Shown: positions 33,524 through 45,978, counted from the first letter of the stretch. The stretch is 64,000 nucleotides of DNA from Ditylenchus dipsaci (GCA_004194705.1 SADC01001209.1:233790-297789); one strand, 5' to 3'. Program-made: numbers and translations. Notes: generated from the letters alone by a model not told the origin.

Positions 33524-33679
33524 ATGGAAATCATCGAGCTCTATAGCAGTCCTGATGAGGCAAGCAGCGATGAAGCCAGCGAGCAAGAATCGCTCAGCCC
33601 GCTCAAGCCAAAGCCAAGAATCTGTCGGAAGCAGCCAAGAATCCGCGAGTGCGAGCCAGTCCAGGGAAGGCACGCCTAA
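33524..33679 (+). CDS. Small acidic/basic open frame inside the MULE-like element
   Basis: From ATG at 33524 the frame reads [20 protein letters not shown], then [19 protein letters not shown], and stops at 33679. It is Ser/Glu-rich, then basic. It could be a transposase N-terminus or captured host sequence; I cannot tell which. Its base composition matches the transposase fragment downstream, not the host. Confidence 0.35.
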   Translation: MEIIELYSSPDEASSDEASEQESLSPLKPKPRICRKQPRIRECEPVQGRHA

Positions 33680-33718
33680 GAAGCCGGATCGAAAATGAAA
33701 GCGTGAGCCGCAGATCAT

Positions 33719-34057
33719 TTCGGGGGTCGACATCGAATAGACCTATGGAAGCTATGGAGCTGCTATGTGCTGACTCTGGAGGGCAAGGCCAAGACTACCA
33801 ACTCACTCGAAGCCTGGCACAACTCCCTCAAATACGCAATGGGCACGGAGGACGGGAAGAAGCTTCGGTTCTGGCGTTGGCTCGGGCGCCTAAAGCAAGA
33901 GTGTTCGCTTCAGGAGGCTCATCTCGTCACGCTGCAAACGGGGACACCAGCCAAGCTTAAGGCGGAGGTCAAAAGAATTTGCCTCCAAAGAAAGAACATC
34001 GCTTCAAAATATGATGTTGAGAAATCCTCCAATATGCTCAATGTCATTCGTTGTTGA
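33719..34057 (+). pseudogene. C-terminal fragment of a MULE-type transposase
   Basis: The open frame reads [20 protein letters not shown] and then [17 protein letters not shown], matching the conserved TNNxxEgWHnxl block near the end of MULE transposases, followed by a basic [12 protein letters not shown] helix and a TGA at 34055. The catalytic DDE core is missing, so the element is non-autonomous. Confidence 0.65.
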
Positions 34058-34440
34058 TGGATATGAATGATTGAGATAGTGTGTCTGTTATGGCGGGATA
34101 CAAATAAATGGCTTGTTAGATCAAGTGTGATAAAATAGATGCTTGGGGTGCAAATAAATCCAAAGTAACAGGAGCTACAAAATATGTATGTATCGGAAAA
34201 AAAGCTAAAAGTCTGTTAAAAGTCCGACGGGCTGTTGAAAACTTTAAACAAACCATTTATTTAGCAAACAAATCTTGTCAAAACTTTTTTTTTCGAAAGC
34301 CCTATCTTTGCGAAATATTTTTAAAATAAATTTAATTTTTTACGAATTCCAATTTTTGAACAATTGTATTTTTGCGCAATTCAGCCTTTTCGCAATTCTA
34401 TTATTTCGCAATTATTTTTTTTGCTGACATGGTAGCGCCA

Positions 34441-35049
34441 ATTCGGCAAGTAATGCGGCCACGCAGAGTCCAAAGATCTATACAGCGTTCGCGAATCTAC
34501 AGTAGGAAAACTTCTACGAAAAACGCCTCTGCCAATACATCGAAGTCCAAGGCCGAAGTGTTGAGTTACAAAGTGGAAGTATTGAATAATCTGAAGAATC
34601 AGTCTCAAAGGTTGTTGATTTTTTTGTAAATGGTGTTGTAAATTGGTTCCAATTGGTATTTTTTAAGAAATTTGATGATTGTATCTTACAAAGAGGGTAA
34701 CACTTTACTTGACGCCCCCCCCCACGGCTGACCCACGTTTGAGGTGAATTTTGGAAAACCGATTTTCTTATTCGTGTTTCTCGACCCCGATTTATCCGGG
34801 ACACAGTCATCAGATTCTGTGAAAGCGCAAAAAAATTTCCGATTTGCCTTGGTCCTCCAAGGTAAAATTTTAGGAAAATTAAAAAAAAAATTTTTTTAAT
34901 TTAGCGCCAAAACATTTTTCAAGGGAAGAAGTGCTGTATTGGGAGGGGAAAAGAATAAAACGAGGCCATTTTTGTGGCAAAACGATAAAACAGTGAATAT
35001 TGCCATATTTTGGTTGTCTTACCATGTTTTTCAACATGGGCCATGCCAA
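34441..35049. other. No gene recognised
   Basis: Intergenic; contains a gccttggtcctccaaggt motif near 34845 but no coding signal. Confidence 0.45.
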
Positions 35050-35500
35050 AAAAGCCTAATAAAGTTTTGAGAAAATTACGAAACCAAGCCATAACCACCT
35101 GAATTTTTGTCCAAAAGCCCCTGGTTTTTGGTAATTTTTTGAGGTCAAATTGTTTTGACTTGAATTATATGATATTCACTTGTTGTCTTGTGAGTCTTCG
35201 CACTAGTTCTGTCGCATTGTTCACGCTCATGATTTTGGTATATTGGAAACCAAAAATTTTCAAGAAATTCAGTTATAAATAAGCCAAACCAGGTACCCTT
35301 CATTTTTCAATACCAGGAAAACAGCTGAGTTTACCTCTTCTCTTGTAATTTTTAAGTGACTTTTGTTTTATTTTTGTGCTGATTTTTGCCTTATCTTATA
35401 GCTCTTGAATTCCTCTACAAGTATTGACCAAGCATCACGGAGTTGAACGCCGATATGACATGTCTTGAGCAGCTAGAGTAGACTTTGTCTAGTGAGAAAA
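35050..35500. mobile_element. Foldback family D, partial copy 2
   Basis: Matches one arm of the 11188 and 54867 elements (gagaaaattacgaaacc, ccataaccacctgaattttt, gtgagtcttcgcactagttc). The TTAA end and the opposite arm are missing. Confidence 0.6.
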
Positions 35501-36456
35501 TTTCGGGTTTAATGTGGTTTGATTTCAATGGTTTTATATGTAGGAAAATGACATACCATTAGAAAGCCCAGACAGAGGGCTTTCTTATGAGCCTTAAAGC
35601 AAATTCTGCGCCAGATAATTTCACTGCTCACCAGCCATAAGAAAAAAACTGTCCATTTTTCAAAAAGTCGTTTTGAAAGTTGGGGTAATTAAGGGCTTTG
35701 CACACAAGTTCAAGGGTCTGATTTTGCGATATTCGTGCTCAGCAGGTCGGAAAACCCACAGGTAGTCAAAAGTTACAGTCCGCCTTTCTCGTGCTAATGG
35801 GCCTCCTGTGATTATTGGCCCCCTTTTTATTCCCTTCCCCTCCCAATACAGCCTTTTATACAGCATTTTAAAATGTTTTGGCGCCAATTTAAAAAATATA
35901 TTTTTTAATTTCTCTAAAATTTTACCTTATGTGACCAAGGCAAATCGAAAAAAAGTAAAGTCTAGCCACAAAGAGAGTTTCATTGATAAGTCCGGATTTA
36001 AAGGTATTTCATGAAGAGTTTAACTTAGAAAGGAGGTATAGTTTGCCTTATTTTAGGTGAATCCTAGCAAACTTTCTGAAATAGAGGAAGTATCTTACAA
36101 CGAAAGTTTCTTATAAAGCGATTCGACTGTGATTCGACAGCGATTCGATTTCGAAAAAAGTACTTGCTTAGTTTTTTAGTCAAGTTGTAGAAAAATAAAT
36201 GAGAACATTTCATGATTTTATACTTTATCTTTATGGTGTATTGTATTTTTACAGATAATATAACACAAAATACCCAACATACAAATTCAACATATCATAA
36301 TTAAAAATAATTAATTTTCTAAATATTAATTTATTATTTAAAATATATAAAAAATATCTTTTTAAATTAAGTGAAAATCTTATTCTTATCTACCACTTTA
36401 TTCGAACAGCTTTCTTAGAGAGCTTAGACGGTCAAGTACATCCTGCAACTTCACAT
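35501..36456. other. Intergenic region with poly(A) signal of the convertase gene
   Basis: Holds the complement of AATAAA at about 36407-36412 for the minus-strand convertase, and a degraded MITE end near 36100 (gcgattcgactgt). Otherwise nothing recognisable. Confidence 0.5.
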
Positions 36457-39400
36457 CTAAATTTTAAAAAGCTTGGAACCAAAATTGTTCATCTCCAAAC
36501 TAGCTTCTTGAGGTTTCAAGCTTATTGGTGTTTTTTCCGCTATATTCATCAAAGTCCTATATTTTCTTGGCTCCATATAATGTAGAGGTGCTTGCTTAGT
36601 GCCAAATATCACTAGTTTAATCGTTTTGATGCTAATATTTGATTGTAACCCTTTCCAAAGATTCTAAATGTATGTTTTAATCAAAAAATCAAACACTATT
36701 AGTTATACTCCATTGTGGACATGCAAAGTCCACACTCCACTAGGATTTTCTCCCCACATGTGCACTGTTGTAAATGGCCATTGTTTAAAACCTTCATCTG
36801 TTACGTCTAGTGGTCTAGGACTGATAAGTTGTGACAGAGTCCCTTAATAGAGAACATTTTCGTATGAACAGCATTTCAAAAATAAAACCCTCAGGAGATT
36901 CCAGCCACAAAGATATGTGTCCACGGACATCGGCTTCAATGTCTAAAACTAGTTGCACATGCTCAATAAATCTCACTTCATTTTGCTCATTTCTACATCC
37001 TGTGGTTTTGAACTTGATTGCTCCATTTGTAGAGTTAGTGAAATTTCTGAAAGTAGACTTTGGGGCTGTACAAAATCAAACTTCTGTAATTTACTTTGTT
37101 TTGAAATGATCATATTCAGTGACACAAACACTTTGTTCTGGCACTGTTTCCCATTGCTTGGCCGTTTGGACAAATTGGAGAGCATTCATGAGTCCAAATC
37201 CGATTTTAGGATGGAAAAGAAATCCAGCCGCGTTCATTTTCCAGTCGTCTTTTCGTCTGAGTGAAACTAGGACTAGGGTCAGCAGTCCAAACAGCAATAT
37301 GTTGAATGTCCCGCCAAGTAAGTTGAGGACTAAAAATTGTGTTCTTCAAACCTTGACTAATAAAAAACAAAAAATAAAATACTTTGCTTCAAGACCCAAA
37401 GCTATTATTCCAACTGCTATGGGAGTAGCTGCAGACGTGCCTGTATGATTTTGTGTACAGGTGTTCCCTGGGTTTGTAGTGACCTAAATTGTAAGAGATC
37501 AATTCATCAATTACAGTCAAACCTTGAAAAAGCAGACACCCCAAGGGACAGAACTCAGGGTGTCGGCTTATTGAGGTTCGACTGTAATCAACTTATTTTA
37601 TTATAATGGGAAACTTAGCTTTTATGTGACATAATCTCTAATTTTGAAAGTTTTTGTGGCAAAGCCAGTTTTTGAACGTTTTTCTACCGGACATGTTATA
37701 AATTATTCGGAGCCAAATTAATAGCTGGGCGATATGTTCTCCGATGTCGACCTCGATTTATGATAAAAGTTTTCAGTTATGGACTTTTAGTGGGGTGAGT
37801 ATTTACAACTACCAAAAATGAGTTTTTTTAATGGATAGGAGTAGTCTGTTTTGTATATGCTTATATGTGTGTTTGGGCTCATTCTGCTCCACTTGCAGAG
37901 CTTTACAAGATGGCTGTAAAAATTTCTATAATATGTCAAAGGTTCTGGATTTCTAACAAATTTAAATCAAAATCACAAATTTTCATCCATGCATTTTTCT
38001 TAAAAATGCTGTTTTCCCGTGGCTTAACCGAGGTGGGAAAAAAATTAAACTGCAGCTTCAGAATCTACACAAAAATTCGCATCTGATAGCATCAAACTGG
38101 TACACAATATCGAACGCATCTCGATCTATCTAGACCTCTGAAGTTGGAAAGTCAGACGAATTTCGACCAGAATCCACAGGGAGGACCAAGGCAAATTTTA
38201 AATTTTTTTTGTTCACGATCACAACTGAAATTTCTGACACCAGATTTATTGCAGATTATGTCACTTGAATATTATGGTTTTTTTTTAATTTAAAAAAAAA
38301 TATTTATGATTCGAACTTCACAAATTTTTAAAATATCATAAAGACTTGGACAAAAGGCTCGTTTACAACATGAAAAAGCTAATTATATTTAAACTAATTA
38401 AATTTTGCCATGTCATTTTATCATTAAAATTCGAACTTTTGTAAAAAATAAAATATTCTCAAGGCGCTATTTTAAGCACAACAATCGTTTTGTAAAAGCT
38501 TAACGAAAAAGTCAGACTCGAAGATTCTATAAACAAAATCGTTTATAATTACTGTTTTTACTTAACTATTTAAACGTACGTTTTGCGTTAGATTCTGAAT
38601 ATAATTTTTTCTGCTCTCATAGTTGTCTCATTTGAAATACCTCATCTATAGCTACATTTATTCGTCTCCGAATTTAAAAATATTACTAGAATTAAGGTGT
38701 TTTTATAACAAAAATGACTGAAACATTCTTGTTATGTTTTTTAAAAATAGCCCTTCTTAAGCCAAGATAGTCTTCTTAACATTGTGTTTTCGACTAACTT
38801 TTTGAACAGTCGTAAGTCAAGTCACCACTTCGAAGGTATTTTAGACATGAAGCTATTTTTCAATGCCAAATTTCTAAAAATCATCACAAATATAAGGTCA
38901 AACCTTTTTTTTTGAAACACAGTTAGTGAAGAGTACTGATATGAGCCTTTGTTAAACTTTCAACCTACTTTTGGAACAATTTCATTAATTAGTTAGCTAC
39001 CTTTTGACGAAACGTGGATGACAACTGTGCGAGAAATAAAATTTCTAAAACCTCCATTTTAAAAAAAATAATGGTTAAAAATTCTACTCAAAATACACCG
39101 AAGGATTTTTGACATGAAGAACTTTTTCCATCATTGAAAAGGTTCAAATCTAGCCTTTTTTAACTTTATTTTATTAGGCTTAAACTTTTATCATTTATAA
39201 ATATAATTGAACTAATTTTTATTATATTTTTAAATAAATTAATTAAGATATTTCAGATTTTTATTCTGCGACACTAATAATGTTAAAATAATATTAATTC
39301 TCGAACTACTAAACTAAAAGAATCTTTGACGATACTCGTTAATAGACCCCCACCCCCAACAATTCTTCAGGTACCCCTAAAACCATACTTTTTTTTCGAA

Positions 39401-41867
39401 GAATGCTGAAATTAATACAAGTTGTCCCTCAACCGAATGCCTGAGCTCCGAAGCATAAGCCCAAGAGCTAAGCCTAATTGCTAAGCCTAAAAAATTATGA
39501 GTAGTACATGGTCCAATATCCAGACAACAAAGGATGCCGCCTTTGTGCCCCATACCTATAGGACACTTCAAAAGGACGACCTAAACCTATGGGGCACTTC
39601 TTCTAGGGCTGCTACTTTTTAAAAGTACCGCCCACTTTTTTTGGTGTGAGGGGTGAGGGGGGATGACTTTCTTAACAGGCTGCTACTTTTTTGTCTGGAT
39701 ATTGGACCATGTACTACTATTATAGGGGGGGGTTTAAAACCGAGTAGCGCCAAATCTTCTCTAAGTTGCTCTTAATATCCCTATTTTAATAAACGAAATA
39801 AACATGTGGGTTAAATTTCGTCATGATTTATAGCCTATTAATTTTTTTATTTTTATATTTTGCCTGTAATTTAACCAAACGTTTATAATTATATTTTGTT
39901 GTACACTTGACTAACCACACTTTGTGTGTCCGATGCCCTGTGGAATAGGTGCTGACAAGTGTGCTTGAACATTGCTCTGCATACCAAGGCACGGATCCGT
40001 CAGAAGCCACAGCTGACACTGTGAAGGAATGCACACTACTGGCATAGCCATCTGCGGCACAGTCATCGCCTACCAAACCACCATTGCCAGATGCCCACAC
40101 ATAGATAGTTCCAGAACCATTTCTGCCCTTGCATTTTAAGATTATAATTTATATTTAAATTATTTTTATTTACTTCATTGACACCCTTCTCCAGTGCCAT
40201 TTGGGAAAGACGTCCAGGTTTCTCAGCCGTTTTCCCATCGTCTTTAGGTCCCCAACTAATTGACATAACATCTATGTGACCTAGCCGAATGTAAATGCTT
40301 CTGCTTCCATACGGTCGTTGAGCTTCCCATCCAATATGCGAATTCCTTTCAAAAAACACTTTTTACAGTATTTAGAAAATATTTAAGATCACTATTTAAG
40401 ACATGCCTAAAACAATGTAACTTACCTCCTATTTTAGCATTAAACGCCACCCCCACGCCACATTTAAAATTATTGGCAGTCATAGCAACTTCTCCTGCGC
40501 ATCTAGTCCCATGACTAAACATATTGATTTATAGATTTAAAAAAAATCTGAAAAATGTGTTTTATAGCACTAGAACTGCGCTACCACATAGTGCTGAGAT
40601 GCTGTTTAAGCGCTAAACTCTAAATTAAACTATTGACCAGTTAAAGTGATGAAAATGCTAACCCAATAAATGTTTGAAGCCAAATGCTAATTTTTTTTAA
40701 ATAATCTAGCCAACTTTTATATAGTATTCAAAAGAATATGTGTAGGGATCAAAATCATGGATTTTCGGAATGATTGTGCAATATAAAAATTATTATTAAA
40801 AAATAAGCTAGAAAGTCCGACTTGAACTTTTGGTAACTTCTTTTTCCAGTTTAAGTTACCTGTTAGTCTCATCCATAGATGGCATTGGGTCTGGGTCGTT
40901 TGTCATTTAAGTCATAAGAAGCTTTAGCATCCTAAACCAAGAGGAATAGTTATTTATTTTTCTTAGAAATTTACATAGTTATCAGCTAGATCACTGTGTG
41001 TGTAGTCAATCCCATCATCCTATAAATATTGATATCCATCTTTAGTATTCGTGTCGAAAATAAATACAATTATCGTAACAACCACTCCTTTACCACTATA
41101 GCCCAGGTTCCAAGCATCTGAAATTTGGTGATCCATTCTGATTGGTGCAAATGAAGAATCTTCTGCTGTGTTTAAATAAATTTCGTGCTAAATTGTACTT
41201 ATATGAAAAACGTTTTATTTTAAAATATTACCAGCTGCCATTGTTTATTAAATAAAGGATCATTAAATTGTGGAGCAGATTCCGAAAATGAGAAGGTATT
41301 TTTATTACACCTCGTTTGTGTCTAAGCAAGTTTAGTTGATGTTCCACAAAAGTAACCTAAATTTTAAAACTTTTTTGCACTCACAAAAATTTTACCATTT
41401 ATCGACAATTGACCTGTTTCATTCCTTGCAATAAGACCTGGAAATCTTTACTTGTCTTTTAGACCTTTTTAATTGAGACAGCAGCGTGCCAGGCACTGGG
41501 GACACTTTTTAGAATTCTGCATTACGTACATGTGCTCAAAGCCTTTCATCTAAACGTCTGGATTTTTTAGAAAAATTTAAATTAGTTGTTTACTTTGCCT
41601 AAGAGTCGACTACCAGTAAGACTAGCCACCCATCTAGCCTCATCCAAACCTTCATCGATTTGCACGACGTATTCTCCATCGTCAGTCTCATCGTTAGAAT
41701 AATTTTGGCTAGTTTTTTTGTGACAATATCAATTGCTCGTTTAAAATTTCTAACTGATTGATTATTTTGAAGAGTGCATCATAAGATGACTGAACGTTTT
41801 CATGGTTTAAATCTCCGTGTAAGTACAGACAATTTGTTAGAAAAATATAAATCCATATCTTAAGCAT
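36457..41867 (-). CDS. Furin/kexin-type proprotein convertase (subtilase S8B)
   Basis: Secretory-pathway serine endoprotease that cleaves precursors after paired basic residues. Minus-strand exons (high to low): 41867-41594, about 41558-41440, 41356-41232, 41165-41068, 41019-40975, 40931-40860, 40514-40426, 40345-40174, 40127-about 39906, 37483-37383, 37329-37095, 37046-36889, 36842-36709, 36663-36457. It has a signal peptide ([18 protein letters not shown]), a prodomain ending at LLRHKR (autocleavage), [12 protein letters not shown], catalytic Asp in [11 protein letters not shown], His in [10 protein letters not shown], oxyanion Asn in VWASGNGG and Ser in [12 protein letters not shown] domain follows ([17 protein letters not shown] ... 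[14 protein letters not shown] ... [13 protein letters not shown]), then a short tail. There is no Cys-rich or membrane segment, so it is likely soluble. One-base frame breaks occur near 41716, 41506, 41285, 40899, 40281 and 37250, mostly in A/T runs; all catalytic residues survive. The large intron (39905-37484) is filled with repeats. Confidence 0.85.
37512..37587. mobile_element. 76-bp minimal pogo-like MITE
   Basis: Ends tacagtcaaaccttgaaaaa and tattgaggttcgactgta, with little between them. In the large convertase intron, next to the active-site serine exon. Confidence 0.7.
37600..39495. other. Intronic AT-rich sequence, no gene
   Basis: The bulk of the large convertase intron. A gaccaaggcaaattt motif is at about 38175. 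I see no coding stretch or paired repeat ends in it. Confidence 0.45.
39496..39722. repeat. Palindromic MITE in the convertase intron
   Basis: Arms agtagtacatggtccaatat and its inverse atattggaccatgtactact. The centre has catacctataggacactt and a related diverged copy. Confidence 0.7.
40560..40830. repeat. Diverged half copy of foldback family B
   Basis: Shares ttaaactattgaccagttaa, agtgatgaaaa and the gctac-caca-gtgctgagatg region with one arm of the 3632-4425 element. Only one arm is present. Lies in a convertase intron between the DDG and HGT exons. Confidence 0.55.
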
Positions 41868-42465
41868 GAAAATGACAAGAAATTACCTAAATATAGGTAA
41901 AAAATTGAAAGCTCAATAAAGTCAATTTCAAAAGAATGTAAACAAAACTGAAATATTTCAAATCGATTAAATTGCTCTAGTGTATGCATTCACTGATAAG
42001 AAACAAGTGCGTAATACTTTCAAGAGTGTTATATTATTTTTTTATGAAGACATCAAATTTTAAACATTTTTTCTAAGGTTTTTACGTCATTTGAAATTAT
42101 ATGGAAATTAGACCTTTTTGACAATTTTTCCGTGAAACCCTGCATAAAACATTCATTTCTGCATTATAGGCTGAAAAATAGGACCACAATTAAGGTGAGA
42201 AGGTATGGTCCAAAATTACGAAAAATCGCTTTGAAAGATCGGCTTATTTATATCTTTAAGCTTTCGATAAAAAAAAGCTCTAAGATGGCAAAAAAAAAAC
42301 ACCGGAAAAATGGTTGTTCGAGCTATGATCTGATCTAACATGCCATGTTATACCATGTCGGATTTTGTCGATGTCATAACTTTCAGATGTCACACAAACG
42401 CTGGCATAAACAATAAAAAGTTAGGCTATAAATACTGATTTATAAAATGCATTTTAGACTGAGAA

Positions 42466-45422
42466 ATGAATAATGTTACCTTGTCATTTCTTCTCGCCCT
42501 GATTTGCTTAGTAGAAAGTTATTTGCAGCTACCTCTCAAGCTTACTGAAAGCAAAGGAATGCGATACTTAAGACAAGGCTTTTACAATTTTTTTTTAATT
42601 TAAAATATTTTAAAACCTTAGGTGTGTTTCAGGCAAGATTATCCAGCTTTACAAGCTACGAGAGGCACAGTTTAGACGCTTCAAAACACTAAAAATCAAA
42701 GACTAGATGTAAAAGAAGGGGATATTGTAAGTCAACCAGCAAATGACTACTTTGATCTGGAGTATGTAGCTAATATTACAATTGGAACACCTCCTCAAAC
42801 ATTCGCTGTAGTTTTGGACACGGGTTCTGCCTACTTATGGGTGCCAGATATCAGTTGTAATGGAAGTGCTAAATGTAATCCTGCTTGTAAGACAAATGTA
42901 AGATAAATGTTCTAAACTTTTATTTGAATGACTGTGAAATTCTAAAATTTGGTATTTGTCCACATTAGATTTTTAACTGCTTGTACACAGTGAACCTCGA
43001 AGACCCGGCACCTTTAGGGACCGTTTTCAAAGTGCCGATCATCGAAGTTTATCTTTACTGTATTTTTCATACAGTCGACGCTCTATATAACGGACACGTA
43101 GGGAACAACATTTCTATATAAAGCGTCCATTATATAAAGTGACTTAAAAATGGCGATTTTAGTGCCGAGGAGGCTTCGCCGCCACAATATTTGAATATTG
43201 CGTACCTGAGACCATTTTAATATACAATTTGTAAGTTTTTAGCCATTTGTCCGTTATATAGAGTGTTCATCAAATTTTTTGTCTGTTATATGGAGGTTTG
43301 TTATATCCAGCGTCGGCTGTATAGCCAACCAAATTTAGTTAGACTAAAATGCTGGATCATCGAAAGTGCCGGTTATCGAGGTTCGACTGTATGTTAAAAA
43401 AAATTGACCTAGTAGCAAAATACCGCCGTTCCCTCGTCAAATTTCCTTATACAGATTTTCCTTATCGAACTCCGATACCCCTAAGGACCGCTATTTGGTG
43501 GCGTTATATCGGGGGTTTAACTTAATTTTAGTCAAAGCTGACCGAATTGGTTCATTTTTGGGTGGCGTTATATCGGAGATCGACTGTAACAGACTAGTAA
43601 AAGATGTTCAAATATTAGTTTCAGACCCCAAAAATTTGCCAAAGACATTTCTTAGTCCCGGCTAACAAACGTTAGCATACCCTGAGGCTAAGACCTGAGC
43701 CTAAAAAAAGAAGTTACAGCGATTTTGAAAGAGGGGGGAGGGGTGATAAGTGTTTGTTACTTTCGCCCTAGACCCATAATCATTTTTTTACATATTATCA
43801 TTTTGTAGTTGAAAAAAAAGGAGAAAAAACGGGTAAGAAGACCCTTTTACTTCTTGAAAAAAAATTGAAGATCCTGTTCTAAAATGATAAAAAAAATCTC
43901 GCTGAAATGCAGCCATCTGACCTATAAACTAGATTACGACAATCCTAAATTCCATCAATGATTTCTTTGTCAATTATACAACTAGTTTTAAAATTCACAC
44001 TTGTTTTTCTAGCAATCTGCTCGGATTTGTGCGATGCCTACTGTTGCAACAAAGACGCAGATCAAAACCCATCTGATTTGATTTGCGCCAACAAATTCAA
44101 ATTTAACAGCACTGCTTCTTCAACCTACACTGAAATGGAAGAAGTTTTGGCGTTGAATATGGTTATGGATTTGCTGATGGTTTTTTAGGCATGGACACTG
44201 TCAGGGTGAGCTGCTAAAATTATACTATAGAATCTTTTATCAAAAGTAAAAAAGTAATCACTGTTTCTACGAACTTTAAAATTTCTTGCAAAATTTGCTA
44301 CCTCTTAACTTTCGAATTTTGATACACACTTGGAATTATGAAGCTTGTTTTGTTATAAAAACCGCATTTTTTTCTAATAGGTCGACATGTCGAGTTATGT
44401 ATCAATCGCCCGTAAATCTGAAAAATTCGGGGTGAAAATCCAAAAAAGGAATCGGTAGAGCTCGTGGGTTGCAATAAAACGCAATAAACAGCTTTGAAAA
44501 ATATTTTTTGTGGGCTAAGATACAGACCTTCAAAGTAGTGGGTGTCGGGTTGATATGGACTGTCGGCCTGTTATAGAAAATGGTATTTCAAAAAGAACTA
44601 TTGAAGAATGAATATATTTTATTTTTAATTTAGATTTAATTTAGATTAAATTTAGTTAGATTTAGATTAAATTTAGATTAAATTTATAAATTTAGTTGCT
44701 TGGCATGGACTCTACTCAACTCATTATTGCAAACACAACCTTTGCTCAAATCAACACAATGTCTGCGGACATGAAATACGATCCAGCGGATGGTATCCTT
44801 GGGCTTGGTCAGCAAGCGCTTGGCTTCGGCAATATTCCTTCTCCTTTAACTAACGCTATCAATCAAAATCTACTCAAAGAACCTATCTTTACTGTCTGGC
44901 TAGACTCAGAAGGCACTAACTTTACTAACAAAAGGGGTGGTTTTGTTCACTTATGGAGGTCTAGACACTACAAACTGTGGACCAGTGATTGATTACGTCA
45001 ACTTGACCTCTAAAAGCCTTTACGAATTCTGATTGAAGGTGTTAATGTGGGCACTAACTACTCGTATTATAGCAGAGATCATGCTTTTGCTGACACTGGA
45101 CCTCACTTGTGTTAGGACCTAAGTGGAATGTCAGGAGTATAGCTAAAGCCGTGGGTGCTACTTTTGATAAAGAGCTGCAAGTGTTTGTATTGCCTTGCAA
45201 TGCTACTTATAAACCAGTCACTTTTACTATCAACAAGAAAAATACAATTTGACCGGTGATTATTTGACAATGGATATAGGCTGGAACAATGGAAATTGTG
45301 TTTTTGGCATTAGTTTAAATGATGGTGGTTTCGGATGGGTGTTTGGAGACCCTTGGATGAGAGCTTTCTGCAATGTGTTTGATATTGGTAAAAGTAGAAT
45401 TGGATTTTCTAAAAGTTTGTGA
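42466..45422 (+). CDS. Pepsin/cathepsin-D-type aspartic protease, frame broken repeatedly
   Basis: Endoprotease of the A1 family. A signal peptide ([20 protein letters not shown]) is followed by a basic prosegment ([17 protein letters not shown]). Mature start: [20 protein letters not shown], as in nematode ASP proteins. First catalytic Asp in [14 protein letters not shown]; Cys-rich insert; flap Tyr in [14 protein letters not shown] (one frame over); [28 protein letters not shown]; second catalytic site FADTG, where DTG is kept but the following TS is lost to an indel; C-terminus [20 protein letters not shown]. Exons: 42466-about 42556, about 42633-42886 (donor gtaaga), 44013-44205, 44696-45422. 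AATAAA at 45427. Frame breaks near 44145, 44941, 45029, 45100-45120 and 45238; an in-frame TAG at 42673 disturbs one reading of the prosegment, whose exon borders are unresolved. It is either a decaying copy or a poorly polished sequence. Confidence 0.75.
42990..43392. mobile_element. Two nested pogo-like MITEs
   Basis: The outer element runs from cagtgaacctcgaagacccg to ccggttatcgaggttcgactgta. Inside it another, about 43073-43320, runs from acagtcgacgctctatataa to ttatatccagcgtcggctgta. A further pair of related ends follows at about 43430-43590 (ttatatcggagatcgactgta). All in intron 2 of the aspartic protease. Confidence 0.75.
44361..44585. mobile_element. pogo-like MITE in the protease intron
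   Basis: Degenerate TACCG-type ends (accgcatttttttctaatag / ctgttatagaaaatggta) with the family's inner text aatcggtagagctcgtggg and acagctttg. Confidence 0.65.
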
Positions 45423-45609
45423 TGAAAATAAATTGTTTGTGTTGCTTCTGCTTCTTGAACCAAAAAAGACTTACAATAAGAAATGAGAAAGTTAGACTTA
45501 TACTCTAACCAAAAAAATTATTTCGAAAACACCGTGAAAAATGATCAGCCCTCTTTTGATCACGTTTTTTGATCAGTCTCTCTCAAATCTAAACATAATC
45601 TAAACGGAG

Positions 45610-45978
45610 CAAATTCGGTACACACACCCAGTCAACTTCGGTATACACACCCAGTCAACTTCGGTATACACACCCCAGTCAACTTCGGTATACACACCCC
45701 AGTCAAAAAGCCAGCTTGGGGACCAAGGCAATTTTTTAAATTTTTCTTTGTAAAAAAAATTTTAAATTTTTTACAGAAAATAATTTTCTAAAAAAATTAA
45801 TAATTTTTTTTACGAAAAAAATTAAAAAAATTTGCCTTGGTCCCCCAAGCTGGCTTTTGACTGGGGTGTGTATACCGAAGTTGACTGGGTGTGTATACCG
45901 AAGTTGACTGGGTGTGTATACCGAAGTTGACTGGGGTGTGTATACCGAAGTTGACTGGGGTGTGAATACCGAAATTTA
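45610..45978. repeat. Palindrome with 24-bp repeats at both ends
   Basis: About four units near cggtatacacacccagtcaactt are on the left and their inverses on the right. Next inward, agccagcttggggaccaagg pairs with its inverse, around an AT-only centre of about 100 bp. Lies just downstream of the aspartic protease. Confidence 0.8.

Larger units (their letters stand above)
33261..34440. mobile_element. 1.2-kb MULE-like element with long terminal inverted repeats
   Basis: Ends ggcgctaccatgtcagcgaa and ttgctgacatggtagcgcc. The inverted repeats extend about 140 bp (aattgcgaaa, ggctgaattgcgcaaaaata and inverses). attcggc lies just outside both ends (33254-33260 and about 34442-34448), a probable remnant of a target duplication. 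The interior is strikingly GC-rich between about 33520 and 34050 and encodes a MULE transposase C-terminal piece plus a second open frame. Confidence 0.7.

Noticed and set aside
36953..37448. Plus-strand frames of about 100 codons
   Set aside because: They are shadows of convertase exons on the minus strand, where the P domain and active-site serine are read.
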